Shown here: in pieces, positions 51,240 through 64,000 of the stretch
Layout: every line of letters starts with the position of its first letter
Position numbering within the stretch: position 1 is the first letter of the stretch
Assembly (NCBI RefSeq): GCF_001522545.3
Contig: NC_031777.1
Coordinates: 787,074 to 851,073, forward strand
Length of the DNA stretch: 64,000 nt
Reading direction: 5' to 3'
Origin: Parus major
Taxonomy: Eukaryota; Chordata; Aves; Passeriformes; Paridae
Translations under genes and position numbers: made by a program
The notes under the pieces: generated by a model
Database searches by the model: none
What the model was told of the DNA's origin: nothing
The model's input: only the letters and a program-made list of their open reading frames with translations

Positions 51240-54200
51240 CTAGAACAAAGAGCACCACATTGTAAAACTAGCATTTTACTACTCTCTATCATGCACACAG
51301 CATTTTCAATTAAAAATCCTTTGAGATCAGAAATTACTTGGCAATTGTTTTGGACAACAGACTTTATGGGACAGGTGCTTGTTTAATAATTACATGGAGT
51401 ACTTAAAAATATCTTAGAATGCTCCAGCACAGCTCTGGAAATAATAATCAGCTAAAAGCACTGTGAAACTACTTACAATTTTCCTGCTTTTGCTAAAAAG
51501 AGAACTTTTAGGGAAAAAAAGGGTGTTGTGATATGAGGACAAACACCTAAGACATGCCAATGTAACATCACAGCTTGTCAGAGATTGCTGCTGTAACAAA
51601 CACCAAAATCATCACTGATGCAACTTCTTCCCATGTTAAGTCCTTCCAGTCCATTTTATACCCTTTGTAGTTTTTAGACATCATCAATAAAAGAGGAAAA
51701 AACCAGCAATGATAATGAAGATGTTTTTAAACAAACAAAACAAATCTCTGATGTCTCTCACCGTAGTAAGAAAACTGGGACATGTTTAAATAAAACCTCT
51801 TGCAGGTAATTCACATAATGAGATAAATACCAGGGGAAAAAAAATGGGAAAGGAGGAAAAATACATCTGTAGGAAGGTGATACTTGTAAATTCTTCAATA
51901 AACAGAACAGATTTTCCCCTGACAGTTTAGCCATTCGTTTCTCAATCCCAATTCTATACACAGACCAGATCACTGTAAATTTGTCAGCCAACAATCATCT
52001 TAGGAAAGGCCACAAGTTTAGCTGAGAAGCTTTAGGAAACCACATTTTGCTCCATTTTAACAGTTGCACAAGGATCAATCTTCCATCCCAACCAGACTTT
52101 TCTTCCCTTAGCAAGGGAAGGAGAGGGGTTGATGGAGATTGCTTCACTCTCAATGACAAGGGGGGGAAAAAAACCTGAATTCACTATGGAATAAAGAAAT
52201 AAAGCTATTATTGTCACTGCCTAGATAAATTTCTTTAGCATTCTGGGACTGGTGGGATTTCACTGCCACAGTGCTGGAACACAAATGACTTGATGTAATT
52301 TCCACTCCCAGAAGTGATTCTCTCCTAACCAACAATGTCACCAGGCAGCTCACAGCCTGGCTTTGTCTGAGGAAAAAGGTGAAAAAAAGGTAAAAGAAGT
52401 GTAATTAAACCTGAGCATGAAGCAGCCATGACACCAAATCATTAAATTATCACCTATGAAACCACAGTACAGCAACCAGAGCACAGCCACTCTGAAGAGA
52501 GCAAAATGAGGGATTTTTTAGCAGGCTCGTAGCAAAGAATAAAGGACATACTCAGATTTATTTCCTTACATTGGTGACTCAATTCTCACCAAATTCAAAG
52601 GCTAAATCTGAGCACACAAGGTTTGCACTATTCCCTTTAAAAACCCAGAGTGGAGGTGCCACCAGGGCATTTCCTTCCCACAAAAATCAGCCCCAAAGGT
52701 CACAAAGAGGCACTGATGGGCCTGATCCCACAGTTCAGCCACAGCCACTGACAGGATGAACAACTGAAAACTCAGTGGGTTCTTTTCTTGATTGAGAAAT
52801 TTAAAATTAATCCTTTTTCTTCCCTGACTCCAAAAGTACTAATCTTGTCTTAAGGCATATAGTAGATGGCCTTATCAGAATCTGTTACCTTAAACTGAGA
52901 AAACACCTGAATTTTATTCAGTTTGAGATATTGTGGAACTCCAAGTCAACATTTACTGAGCAAAACAAAGAAGTCATTAAAATTAAATACATTTTAATAT
53001 ATTAAAAATTAATACATATTAAAATACAATTTAAAAAAAAAAAGAAAATATAAAAGATATAAAAGAGAGAAGCATAATGAAATTGCCAGAGAAAAAAATG
53101 CTTTAATTTATTGTTAAGAGAAACTTTTACTGAGATAAGCTTTTCTGGCTAAGATAACGAAGCAGATATAACTTTGAAGAAATAGGAAGCTGAAATGGTA
53201 AAAGGGTATTCTCAGCAAAGATGACTAAAAATAACAATAGAGCAAATAAAGGCTGTAAAACATAGTGATAGGGAAGTTCCAAAAGCACTTATCTGCAAGA
53301 GCAAAACAACATGACACCAGCTTGTGAAAACATTTTTTCAGGCCTGTCATGTTATATATTACACTTTTTGGCATTTTGTGGCTCTCTGTGTGAGCAGGGA
53401 TTCCAGCCAAGCTGACACTCCTGCATCCTGTCTGTGTCAGGACTTCTCCTGGGGCTAGGGACACCTCATGGGCCAGCAGCTGATGTCTCCAGATCTCCCA
53501 GACCCTTCTTTCTCCTCCCTGTAGGATCTGAGAGCTCTTTGCTCACTGCTAAAGGTGCAGCACGTGTGAGAAGCTGAAGGATGCACGCCCTGAGTGCTCC
53601 CAGGAATGTTCCAGAAGGGCAGGTAAGGGGATGCTTGTCTCCCCAGCTGCTTTCTTTGCTGCTGGGCTGCCTGTCTTTCTCCTAGAAAGGCAGACAAGCA
53701 TAGAAACTTTTCAAAGGAAAAAAAACCAAACTAAAATAACTTCTTTCAGTAACTTCTGAAAAGAGTGTGTCCTTTTTCTGTTACCAGTGGAATCTTACAA
53801 AAACATATTAACATGTTTTACTCATTAGGAATCCACTGGCGTCTCATGGAAAGCTGTAAAAACGTTCTTGAAAACAATTCAGATTTTCTGTTTTCTTCTC
53901 TCTTCCACTTCTTAAAATTGCTGAAGACATCAGCACAGAAACAGTTACTACTCCAGCCTCACCTACAGTCTCCATCTGGAATACTGTGATGTTCTCACTG
54001 TCACCTCTCTAGCACCTAAATGGGAAGCCAAGACATCAAAGACTTTGACAGAATAAAGGATATCAGGAGAGATTAACTCTCAACAATACCAATCTTGTGG
54101 ATATTCAGGCATCTGTAAATCTAAGGGACTGCAGAAATAAGAGATACAGAATATGGAAACTGCCATTTACAAGTAGTATTTCCCTTGAAAATTCACCATT

Positions 54201-57200
54201 TCTTACATGTAAACACGTAAATGGGAAAACTTCATCTACCACATCTACCTACTCCACTTCCTCCTGGAGTCCCATCACTATAATTTAGTATTAAACAGAA
54301 TAACTGAATATTAATATAATATTACATAATGAAAATATAACTATAGATGGCACTACTGGAAATCAACATATTACTGTGATAATGCTGCCTTTTTATTTCT
54401 CAGAGTAAAAAAAATACAAAAGGCTACCATTTGTTATCTGCAGATTTTATTATACTCTAGATAAATAAACCTCAACTTGGAATTGCATTCTACTAAAAAT
54501 ACAACATAATTGCTTGTGAGGATGAACAGACAATTGGACTAAAAGCATAATTTTGCAGTTCTGGAAAGATTCCACACTCAGGACCTGCCTTCTCTAAGCC
54601 AGACCCATCACCTCAAAGTCCAGCAGCCACCCAGCTGTGACTTTGCTCACCCTACAACTTCTTCACTCTATTTTTACCTTGATTTCCTGATTCCTCTCCC
54701 CTGTGTATTTCAGGGCCTAATAAAGAAATGTCCACAAGTGTTTCTTGAACTCCTCCCATCACAAAAAAATCCAAACAGGACTGGATTAAGGTATTTGGAA
54801 GTGCCCAAGAGGAAAGTGAGAAATGCCAGATAAGTTTGAAGACTGACCCAGCTGTGAGTTACTGAGATTTCCCTTCCACCCACCCTAAAGCTGGCAGGGA
54901 AGGTTTATCTTCCTATAAACCAAATTTCTGCAGACCAGGAGCAGGGAGTGAATGACACAGAAAGAACACCCCCTGCAGCATCACTGGGTTTCCCTCCATC
55001 AGGACGTGCTCTGAGCTCACACCACTGCTGCACATCAGCATGGACTGCATCTCTTGCAAGTTCTTAATACTAAGATAAGGTTAAATATTTATCTCCAACA
55101 AACCTAAAAATTTTTGAAGGGCAACCACTGCAGGCACATTACAAACCCAGTTAACATGTGTATATACATTAATGTATCCTCACACATAACCATGTGCACA
55201 CAGAGCTCTTAGGCTGAGCTGGATTTCAGCAGACAAAGTTGTACTGGAGATGCATAAAATTCCTTTTTATAGAGAGAAAATACAAGCAAAGAATAATTAA
55301 AAATGAATTTATTCTTGCCAGTGTGGGAGGAGATAGAACAACTATTACACAGCAAGAATACTAGTGATATTTTTTAGAATTGGGCCTAGAAAATACTTAA
55401 ACCTTTTGAAGAACAAAAACCTGTATTTAGCTTCAGCAGTCCCACTGACACAAGTGAATCTACTCACAGACTGAAAGATAAAGAAATATCTTCTTTTAAA
55501 GGGATTCCAAAGGGATATTTTTGTAATCATCTCGTCTCTATTAGGATGGAAGCAGAACACAAAAGATTCAATTCTTACGTATTTCTTACTTGATTGAAAT
55601 TGGAAACATACAGAATCTGGGCTTAATGAATAATCACCTAAAATGAAAAGGGGAGAAAATAACAGAATCCAGGCACTCCAGCTATTGGGAAAGGTAATCT
55701 TGGATGATATTGGATGTTCTCTGTGTATTTAACCTGCAGCTCCACTGTGCACACTCTGCTTATTCAAATTTACTCTTGTGACTGAATTTGAGATTTTGGA
55801 CACCTGTAATTGCACAATGGCTGGTTGAGCATATGCATTTTTTACTTTTTTTATTCTAAATAAGAAATCTCTACCAGAAGCTCTGCAAATCATATATTTT
55901 GAAGAAACAAAAATGACCATCTGCTCTGAGTTAACAGCAATGACTAACATTTTCTATCCATTTCAGATCACTCCAATGTGAATGGCTAATTAAAATTAAT
56001 TACACATGGCTCTAAATATTGTTTCTTTCTTAATATCTAGAAAAGCCAAGGAGACAATCTCTGAGACAATGTCATGAAATAATAACACTTGAGGATTTTG
56101 CCACCTATGTCATGTGAGTGCTCTCCCAAAAGCATTTGGATCTTTTCAAGCACACACACCCAAAACACACAGAAACCCCCACAAGTTTAAGGTGCAAATG
56201 AACAGAAGATATGCTGCTCAGTTTATAGGCCAGCTTTGGCAATGAAGTATCTCGAGTTCTGTATGTAACCCAGAAGAGAAATGCAGCCAAAACTAACACC
56301 ACCCAGGCCAAAATCCACAGTAGTAACAGTGACTGCCACTAAAATATTCCATAAGTCCCTGGAGGAGAAGGTTTGATGCCTTTGGCGGGGAGGGATGAAG
56401 CCTGGTTTGGAATCTGCCTCGGGGCCACACAGAGACACAAAAGCTGCCCCCAGCTGTCAATACCTGCACCATATTCTCTCTCTCTTATTTGTCATGCAAA
56501 AAATATTTGTCAATAATGACAAAAAAAATATATTCCAGAAAAAAAACAACCCTTTTTGAAAAATTTTTTTAAGGGAAAGCAGCTGGCAATAAAGGCTAGC
56601 CATTCCTTGGGTTTGTATATTTTTCCTGTTCTTAAATATTGTACTCTCCAGCATTTTAGGAGTTTGTTTAGAAATGTTAGCAGCTTTTCTTCTGGATTAA
56701 ATTTGTAGGGCTTTTTAATTAAACAGATTCTCTCTCTTCCATTTCGAACAGAGAGGGCTCTGAATAGCTTACAGTCCAGCTCTTCCTGGGGCTTAGCTTT
56801 CTGAGTAATTCAAAAACAGTAACTAAACATACATCTCATTTTAGGCTTTCTCCTTTAGCCTGGCGAGTATCCAACACCTCCTCTGACCCGGTCTCCTTTC
56901 ACTAGTTCCCTTTATTTTGGCTCTTGCCCAATTTCCCTTATATATGGACAGCAGTTAACCAGTTGCTGCCCATGGCCAGAAATTCACTATTTAAAGCTCA
57001 TTTGCACTCCCAGAAACAACTTGTGCTCCATCCTCTTCTAGAGCAACACCAAACCAGCACCTCTCCAAAACACACAGCGTTTGTTTTTGGCTTGGTGTGA
57101 TTTCCTGGGTGCTAGCAGCCAGCACAGCTCCCTGTGCAATCTGATTCCAGACTGTACTCAGGAGTCAGTAGCTACCATTCCTCATCTGGCACTTCTATTT

Positions 57201-60200
57201 TCAGTCCTATTGTGTGCCCTCAGAATGGCCTTTTGCTTGCTCTCCTCTGGACATTCAGCTGTGTGTCAGATTAAAGAGCTGTTTTTACAGGCTGGCAGAT
57301 TCTGTCCCAGATTATGGAGGGGGCATTCTGCTCTCAGGAATCCACTCCTGTGAAAGGAGAAGAACAATTTTGTGCTTTGCACTTGCTCCTCACAGCCCTC
57401 TATCACACAGAAGCACAGAGGTGAGGAAAGCAGCACCGTTCCTGCTTTCATCTGGGTCCTGGTTGGGCAGAACAGTAAAAAACAAGAACTGGTGGCATCT
57501 TCTGCAAGGAAAGTAGAATTTCACACACTGGCTCTGCTCCTTTGGCTCTGAGGAAAGGAATGAGTGTGAAGAGGAGCACAGAAAGGCTCCTGATCAGGGA
57601 CTCTCCACCAGGTAACCCTTCCTCACCCTCTACTCCCAATATTGGTAGGGAAGGCTTGAAAATTCACCAATTTAACAAACACTTCACCCTACTACCACTG
57701 AGAACCCCCAAAACCTGTTCCCAGTAGAATCCCTGCTCCTATAAAAGAGAATTTATCTCTCCAGAGCTGGAAAGAGGTGGAAAAATGCTTTTTCTCAGTT
57801 TTTTTTTACCCAGCATCATTTCTTTAATTAAAAGGGAATTATTATATAAATGGAGTTGTAATACATTAATACAACAATTTATAGACCTGTAAATCAGGAA
57901 AAAAGTGTAATTACACTACTGCAAAGGCAAGAGATTATTTTAGAACAACAGACAATCTGTTAAAATAGTACCATGAGGATCAACAGGGTGAGATGATGAG
58001 AACTGATCAGGGGACATGGAGAGGTGGGACTTGCACAGATCCTTCAGGGGGACACATTTACAGTTCTTGTCCCAGGTTACAGTACTTGGGTAACAGAAAA
58101 AGCACCAGGAAGTGAATAATTTTTACAAGAAATAGAGAATAAATCAAGTATTTGGAATGAAATCCTGTAAGGAACTTTCTGGGATGGACAGAATTTGTTT
58201 TCTTTGTTCTTGAGCTCTGAACAAGAGTCTTACCCACCCAGCAATGAGAATATGACAGGTTAATCTACTGAATGGGAGCTGAGATGCTGACAAAACCCTC
58301 TCTTCATTCTTTGTTCTTCCTAGAAAGTCAATCAGTGCCTACATCTACACAACTTCACTGTAAGCTCTACAGCAGCCCTGCAAATATTCTGCCTTTTCCT
58401 ATAGCATAATTATTTTAAAATATTCAATATGGTTGATCTCTTTTTCCAGTCTAAAAAAAAAAACTTAAGACTTGCCACGAGTTTCCTGTGGAGAAGATGG
58501 TTAACACAAAATAGCTCTCACTTTAAAAAAATAGCTTTAGGTTTGGATACTCACTGCCTGAACCCACAGCTCAACTTGAGTTACTTAAGGCAGGCTTGTG
58601 TAGACACAGCCAAAAACGATCCAGGAATCAGAGAATTATTGAATTGATTTTGTTGTAATATCAAATACTCCTAAGGTAAGGAGACTAGAGGGGTCCATTG
58701 CTAAGCTCTTCCATAGTGTCTATAAATTAAGTAGATGGCTCACTCAAAAACTTTAGATGTATTACTTACTTTGCAGAAAAACAAACCTAATCTCCCTGTT
58801 CTTTAGGTAATACTGGAACTATTTCAGGCACTTTTTCTTTTCCCACCCTCACCTCTTTTTTTTTGGTGTGTTTTTTTAAGATTTAATTAGAAAGTAACAT
58901 GAAAATAATTAAATTATTTCACAACACAGCCTTTTCATAAACACACAATTATGTTCATTTCATGAGAATTTATCTTCACTGTGAAATCAATCGTCACAGT
59001 CTCCATTTACTCTACATTACCAAGTCACATTTGATTCCTGTCACAGAATTGTTGACTTCTGCACTAAATCAAAATGACAGATACTGTTAGTTTCCTTCTC
59101 CATCTATCCCCAAGTCTCAGCTAACTCAAGATGGTTTTTCCTTCTATGCAGTGAAATGAGTACTTTCCTGGTAACTATATTTCAGAGCTGGAAAGGTTTT
59201 CATAAATGGAAAAAATGCAGTGCATAATCCAGGAAACTATTGAAATGTACAGTATCAGAAACATATGGCTGGAGCAAATACCTATGCAGTGAGGGGCTGG
59301 GAATGAAAAAGAGAACAAGCTTATTAAAATTCTTCTTCTAAAAGGTTTTTGCTTGAAAATTAAAATAATTTAATTGAACATTAAGAAAGATTTCACAGTC
59401 AAGGAAAAAAAATGCTGCAGATTATGGGGGAGAAAAAAGAGATAGAGAATAATCTCTGTGTTATCATGGAAGCTGGAACAGATGATTTTGCCTTTGTTCT
59501 TTAACGATCTACATCTTAAATAGCAAAATGGTTCCATAACCAGAACCCTCAGTGGGCAGACTTCGAAAGCTGATTTCTTTCTCAGTTGCTAAGGTTTTTT
59601 TTAATTGAAAAAAGCACTCCACCACCCCCCAACAAAAAAAAAAACCAACCAGAAACTAAGTTAATTTTTTACATGATCTTTAAAAAGCAAACATCAGAAA
59701 CCAGGATTCAACAGATTACCACAAACAACAATAAGATTTTTTATTTCAATGGATCTTTATCAATTCCCTCTTTCAGTTTCTTTAAGAACGTGGCATAGGG
59801 TACAGATCACTCCACTCGAGAACCAACACTCCTGTTTTTGCTGACACATCTGTAAATTCAGGATTCAGTGGAAAATGATACTAATCTTGTTTTGATCAAT
59901 TTGTGCCAGGAGGCAGATTTTTAGAAATATCAAAAATCAGCTGTTTTACGGTAACAGAGAAACTGCTGTTTTAATTAGAATTCAATAAATATTTCTTCAG
60001 AAACAACTCTGGCCTCCCTTAAAGCTGCAGGACTGACTCCATGATCTGCCTCTCACAAGGCAAAGGGATTTTGTGATCTTCCTGCTGTGCTGTCGTGTCT
60101 TAACATGTCCATGTGGATGTAAAGATGTTTTTAGAGCAGCTTGCAGAGGCTGCAGGGTCTACTCAGAGCCCAAAAAGGCAGGGTTATTACAGACATGGCA

Positions 60201-61830
60201 AACATTTTAGACATCTGATTTTGAAGTGCTGGATGTCTAGTATGGATGAAGATTGAGTGGAAATGGGAATGTCCAGCTATACATCACCTAAGTAAATCCC
60301 AAACTTGCCAATGGAAATGCTTCTCTTGGATTTTCACAGCAGTTCAATGATTATTATTTATGATGATGATAATATTCAAAGTCATTAGTCAAACCAAAGG
60401 AGAAACAATAAGAAAATTTTAAAATTTCTTTAAAAATTAACAAATTTCTTATGGAAGTAACCTAATAAGTACAGCTGCTATCAAGCCACCAGGACACAGT
60501 TACCTTTCTTAATGGATGTACACCCAACACTGGGATGATCCACACATAACTACAGCAAGAATCATCAGAATTACATTCATTCCCAGCATCCAAAGCTCAT
60601 TTATGTTTTTAAGAACATGAAAAGCTTTTCAAAGCTTTTTTCTGTGCTTCAGAAACACAACTGGTCAAGCATTTGAAACGTTATTCCCAGCTAGAATGTG
60701 TGTGACATGCTTTGAAAGGGCACATCCTGGCAGGCCATGTCCCCTTGCAGGCTGGCTCAGCCTTCCTGGGCTACTTCAGACTGAGCCTGACATTGTGTCC
60801 TCACATTTCTGGGGTCAGCAGAAAGTTGACAGCTCAGAAATCCCCCTGATTTGCTTTTGCTTTGCAGGAGGGAGGAGCACTCCTTGCTTCTGAAATTCTG
60901 GTCACTATTTCTGGCCACTTTGGGAGCAAAGACAGCTGCTCTGCAGCCAGCCACATCATCTTGAGTGTCTGAAGATAATGCCAAGCTTTGGTGATGTGAG
61001 GGAGAAGCAGATGTGAAGGAATTTAGCAGAAGAGGGAAACAAAATCCATCCATGCTATCCCTGCAATTCAATTTACTTACCTGCCTGAAAAAAAACCTTA
61101 CAGAAATTGTCCCTTACCTGCTAAAATGTAATTCCACTGAGACAGCTACAAATGAAACTCTCCTCCTCAGTTAAAAAAACATAAAAATTACACCTCACTT
61201 TTATGTCTTTTGTAACATTTAAGGAAATTGTTTGTGCACAGTAATCTGAACTGGCTGTGCATCAGGAGTAGCTTCATACAGCACCCACACCACTTAAAAC
61301 AGAGAAGAGTCTGAGTGCAAAAGTGAGGCAAAAACTAAGCAAAGATTTTATTAATTAGAGAAATAGAGGAATCTATTTTTTCTCCATTCAGCAGTGTTTA
61401 AACCCAAACAAACAATCAAATGTGTCCCAAGATTAATGACAGGCAACATTTTCCACTGGAGAAAGTGAAAAGCAATGACGCTTTTGTGATTTCCACCAGT
61501 TGAATCTGGTCACAAGGTACAGAAGTCATGTATGTTTTGGTAAGCCTAGGTGACTGCCAAATAAAACAAAAATAGGATCAGGAGATGATTATTCAGCCAC
61601 AAGGAAGGACTGGCTGACTCATCATGGAGCTGTTTCACCCCACGAGTGGCTCTGAGGACATCAGCCTTTCATCTCATGGTTATGCAACAGCAAAGCAGAA
61701 GATAAATCAAGAATATCAAGACCTTGTGCACTCAACAGGGTGGAAACAGCAGAACTGCACTCACAGTTATGAAAATGCTCAGCTAGATGCCATTTGATAG
61801 AAGTATCTGCAGAACAGCACATTTTCTTAC
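51240..61830 (-). other. DNM3: 10.6-kb DNM3 intron, no recognisable gene
   Basis: The intron runs between the central and terminal PH exons with normal GT/AG borders. It is mostly unique-looking AT-rich DNA with short A and T runs and AT-rich patches at 52976-53070 and around 54290-54350. I recognised no transposon, RNA gene or extra dynamin exon. A small duplication of an agctttt motif lies near 60620-60641. Open frames here do not exceed about 104 codons and resemble nothing known. Confidence 0.75.
52976..53070. repeat. AT-rich low-complexity block
   Basis: Reiterated attaaaat/tacattttaa units followed by a poly(A)-rich stretch with aaaagatataaaag repeats. Confidence 0.8.
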
Positions 61831-61940
61831 CTCTGCTCTGTGTTAAACAATGCAAAGATGTGTTTGCTGGACATGAAGCTCTTTTCAACATCTCGCACTT
61901 TCAAGTTGTCCAAAGGCAGCATATACTTCTTCTCTTTCTC
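61831..61940 (-). CDS. DNM3: DNM3 internal exon: central PH domain
   Basis: This 110-base exon encodes 36 codons plus two bases. It starts in phase 0 after a pyrimidine-rich acceptor (ttttttcctag) and ends at a good donor (CAGAG/GTAAGAA). The translation reads [20 protein letters not shown], followed by a segment ending [10 protein letters not shown]. This is the central part of the dynamin pleckstrin-homology domain, which binds PI(4,5)P2 and brings the GTPase to the necks of endocytic pits. The segment is nearly invariant among dynamin 1, 2 and 3, so the paralogue call rests on the downstream exons. The split AG codon joins the first G of the exon at 51128-51239 to give Arg, as in known dynamins. 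The first PH strands and everything N-terminal lie beyond the right edge. I am sure of the family, and of DNM3 through linkage. Confidence 0.95.
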
Positions 61941-64000
61941 CTAGGAAAAAATGGATTAAAACAACACTGTGTGAGAAGAAGCCTGATGTCAGCAAGCTCT
62001 GCTTAGTTGGTAATGACCTTGGTACTTTTGTTATCACAAGGAAATACCCAAATTTAAAAGTCTGCTTATCTTTCATAGATCTACCTGCAAGAGAAATGAA
62101 ACCTCAGTTTCAGTTCTGTTTTTCACTGACCCTTTTAAAACATTTTCTAATAAAAAAGCTCACCTCAAACACACAAACATCTACATCGGTTATTTTTCAT
62201 TCCTCTGAATTCTAAAAAAGCAAGGGTCAGACTTAACTAAAATAAAAGTGTGTGATCAAAAAAGAACTCTTCAATGTCTGCACAGCAAGTGAAGTAACTG
62301 GTGACATAAGTTCATCTCTACTTTGTTGTTATTATTAATTATGTAAGCATGGCATTCAATAAACCACACAGAAACTTTCATTCTGCCAGTGAAAAATACA
62401 AAACACATACAAATCAATCAAAATAATGCCATTATTAAGGTTTTATAACAAAATCAGACACTAATCTAACTAGCTTATTTCTCCAAATAGGAATGAATTA
62501 TTCATTCTTGCTGTAGCCAACTGCTTTGCAGTTTCATCACAACCCTCATTTACAGCACAATCACAGTAATTTCACCTTTTCCAGGTTTCTTGTTCCTGTC
62601 ACTTCCAATTAAGGGCTAGCAAGGTAATTCATTATGTCAGAACAAAAACCCTGAGCATATTGGTTGTTTCCATTGTGTTAAACTTCCTTAAGCGCTTGCA
62701 CTGATGGATAAACTGAAGCAAACCTCTCCAGATCACTTTGCAATCACACCAGATGTTAAATAGAAGGATCCAAAGACAAGAGGGCATCCTCCAAGCCCTC
62801 ATTCTGGGCTTGCACATCATGATAGCTCTGCTGACAGAGGTATTAGCACAGCACAGTTTAACAGCTTCTAAAAGCCATTAAGGTACTATTAAGGTTGGTG
62901 GATGGAGTGCAGAGAGGTTTTGTGCCCTGGAGTTCCTGCAGTTGATACTAAATGGGCTTTTCATGAATTTGGCTCCCCACTGACCCTACAGAACATCAAA
63001 AAACCACTGAAGTTGGAGATCTTCCATTCCTTCCCAGTCCCTCATCAGGCAGTGTGAAGCAAGGCTGACTGGTGTCTGCCCAGCCACCACCAGAGCCAGC
63101 TCTGAAGTTCAGCACACTGCAATTCCCAAAGTGTTCCCATCACTCATGGGCTCAAGGAAGAAATGTGCATGGGATGAGTTTATTGTATGCCATGAGACAG
63201 GACTAAGGGACAAAGCAAAGCAGGGCTCAGCCTTGTGTTTCCCAGAATCCACCAAGCACCTTGCAGTGCACACAACTGGAAGATGGCCTGGCAGATGCAA
63301 TTCATCTTGGCTGAGCTTCAGCACATTGCAAAACTAAGCTGGATGAGAAAGGCCCTAAGAGTGAAACTATAAAAATCCTGTGACATGGCCAACAAAGGCT
63401 CACTTTCCTAGACAGCCTCCTACCAGGGCCTCAGGAGAGAAAAAACCAGATTTCAAAAGCCCTTCTGAAAAAGCACAGTTTCTCTTATTGTTGAATACAA
63501 AGGTTATAAAAATCTGTGTATTCCATAAAAAGCATCTGATGGATTCAGGAACTGCCTCTATGTTAACCACCCTAGAAATTATTCCTCACAAAAGAAGATA
63601 CACAGGTATATTCTCCACTCTCTCATCTCACATCTGCTCCCATGAAGGAATCAAGTTCTGTGCCACTCTGGAGCTGTTTATCACAGCTCAGATCTATATT
63701 TTCCTTCCTTGGGGCTCTCCCAGCAGGGATTGTACACTACCACCCACTCAGACAAATCATACTAAGCCATGTAAATTCATAATTTATCAATTAAAAAAAA
63801 AAAAAAAAGCAAGCAACTCTAAATAAAAATCTTATAAATATGTATGTATGCAAATTAGAAACACCTATCCTCTAATACTGATTTGTATTTATATGCTCTG
63901 TTTTGCTATTATGAATTTATGTCCTAACTAGTAAAGAAAAGGATAACAATGTATTAGCTCCACTGCCATGACAAAGGGAGATATTCTAGCATATATTGAA
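61941..64000 (-). other. DNM3: Partial intron upstream of the central PH exon
   Basis: This is intron DNA that continues past the right edge. I looked on the minus strand for the preceding PH exon (the strands with conserved Trp and Lys before EKEKK) and found nothing with matching translation and splice sites. An A16 run lies at 63793-63808. The longest open frame, 63380-63826 on the plus strand (148 codons), has no family resemblance and ends in that A run, so it is taken as chance. Confidence 0.75.
63793..63808. repeat. A16 homopolymer
   Basis: A run of 16 A in AT-rich intron DNA. No retroposed gene body was recognised in front of it. Confidence 0.85.

Overview
The window is vertebrate nuclear DNA, almost certainly from a bird. 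The coding sequence is split into short exons with GT/AG borders. The introns carry fragments of CR1 LINEs, including one with the typical avian 3' end (about 9750-9835), plus many simple repeats. A passerine is possible from the look of one LTR, but that is only an impression. One 764-base run of N (4793-5556) shows this is a draft assembly. No bacterial, phage or operon-like organisation is present, and nearly all open frames of 60-190 codons are chance frames in intron DNA.

One gene is recognisable: the 3' part of a dynamin gene on the minus strand, best assigned to DNM3 (dynamin-3, the neuronal and testis-enriched large GTPase of endocytosis). Five coding exons were found, in transcript order: 61831-61940 (PH domain, middle), 51128-51239 (PH domain, end), 19815-19979 (linker and start of the GTPase effector/stalk helix), 15611-15837 (GED to start of the proline-rich domain) and 14777-15010 (proline-rich domain). 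They total 848 bases, keep one reading frame through every junction (phases 0, 2, 0, 0, 2), and encode about 282 residues without a stop. The GTPase domain, the middle domain and the first PH strands lie beyond 64000. The last short coding exon was not found: it is either in the N gap or to the left of the window.

By region: 1-14776 is downstream of the last visible exon (intron and possibly 3' UTR), with the N gap, a CR1 tail and simple repeats. 14777-19979 holds three exons close together. 19980-51127 is a 31-kb intron with two CR1 fragments, an LTR-like element, a tRNA-derived SINE-like fossil, a long (AAT)n array and clusters of perfect inverted repeats. 51240-61830 is a 10.6-kb intron with no recognisable element. 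61941-64000 is the start-side intron, without a visible exon.

I do not see a new multi-gene system. The observations most worth a second look are a (TG)n/T-run sitting directly at the splice acceptor of the GED exon, the in-frame stop just after the proline-rich exon donor, a run of consecutive perfect hairpins at 42428-42538, and an LTR whose poly(A) signal points the same way as DNM3.
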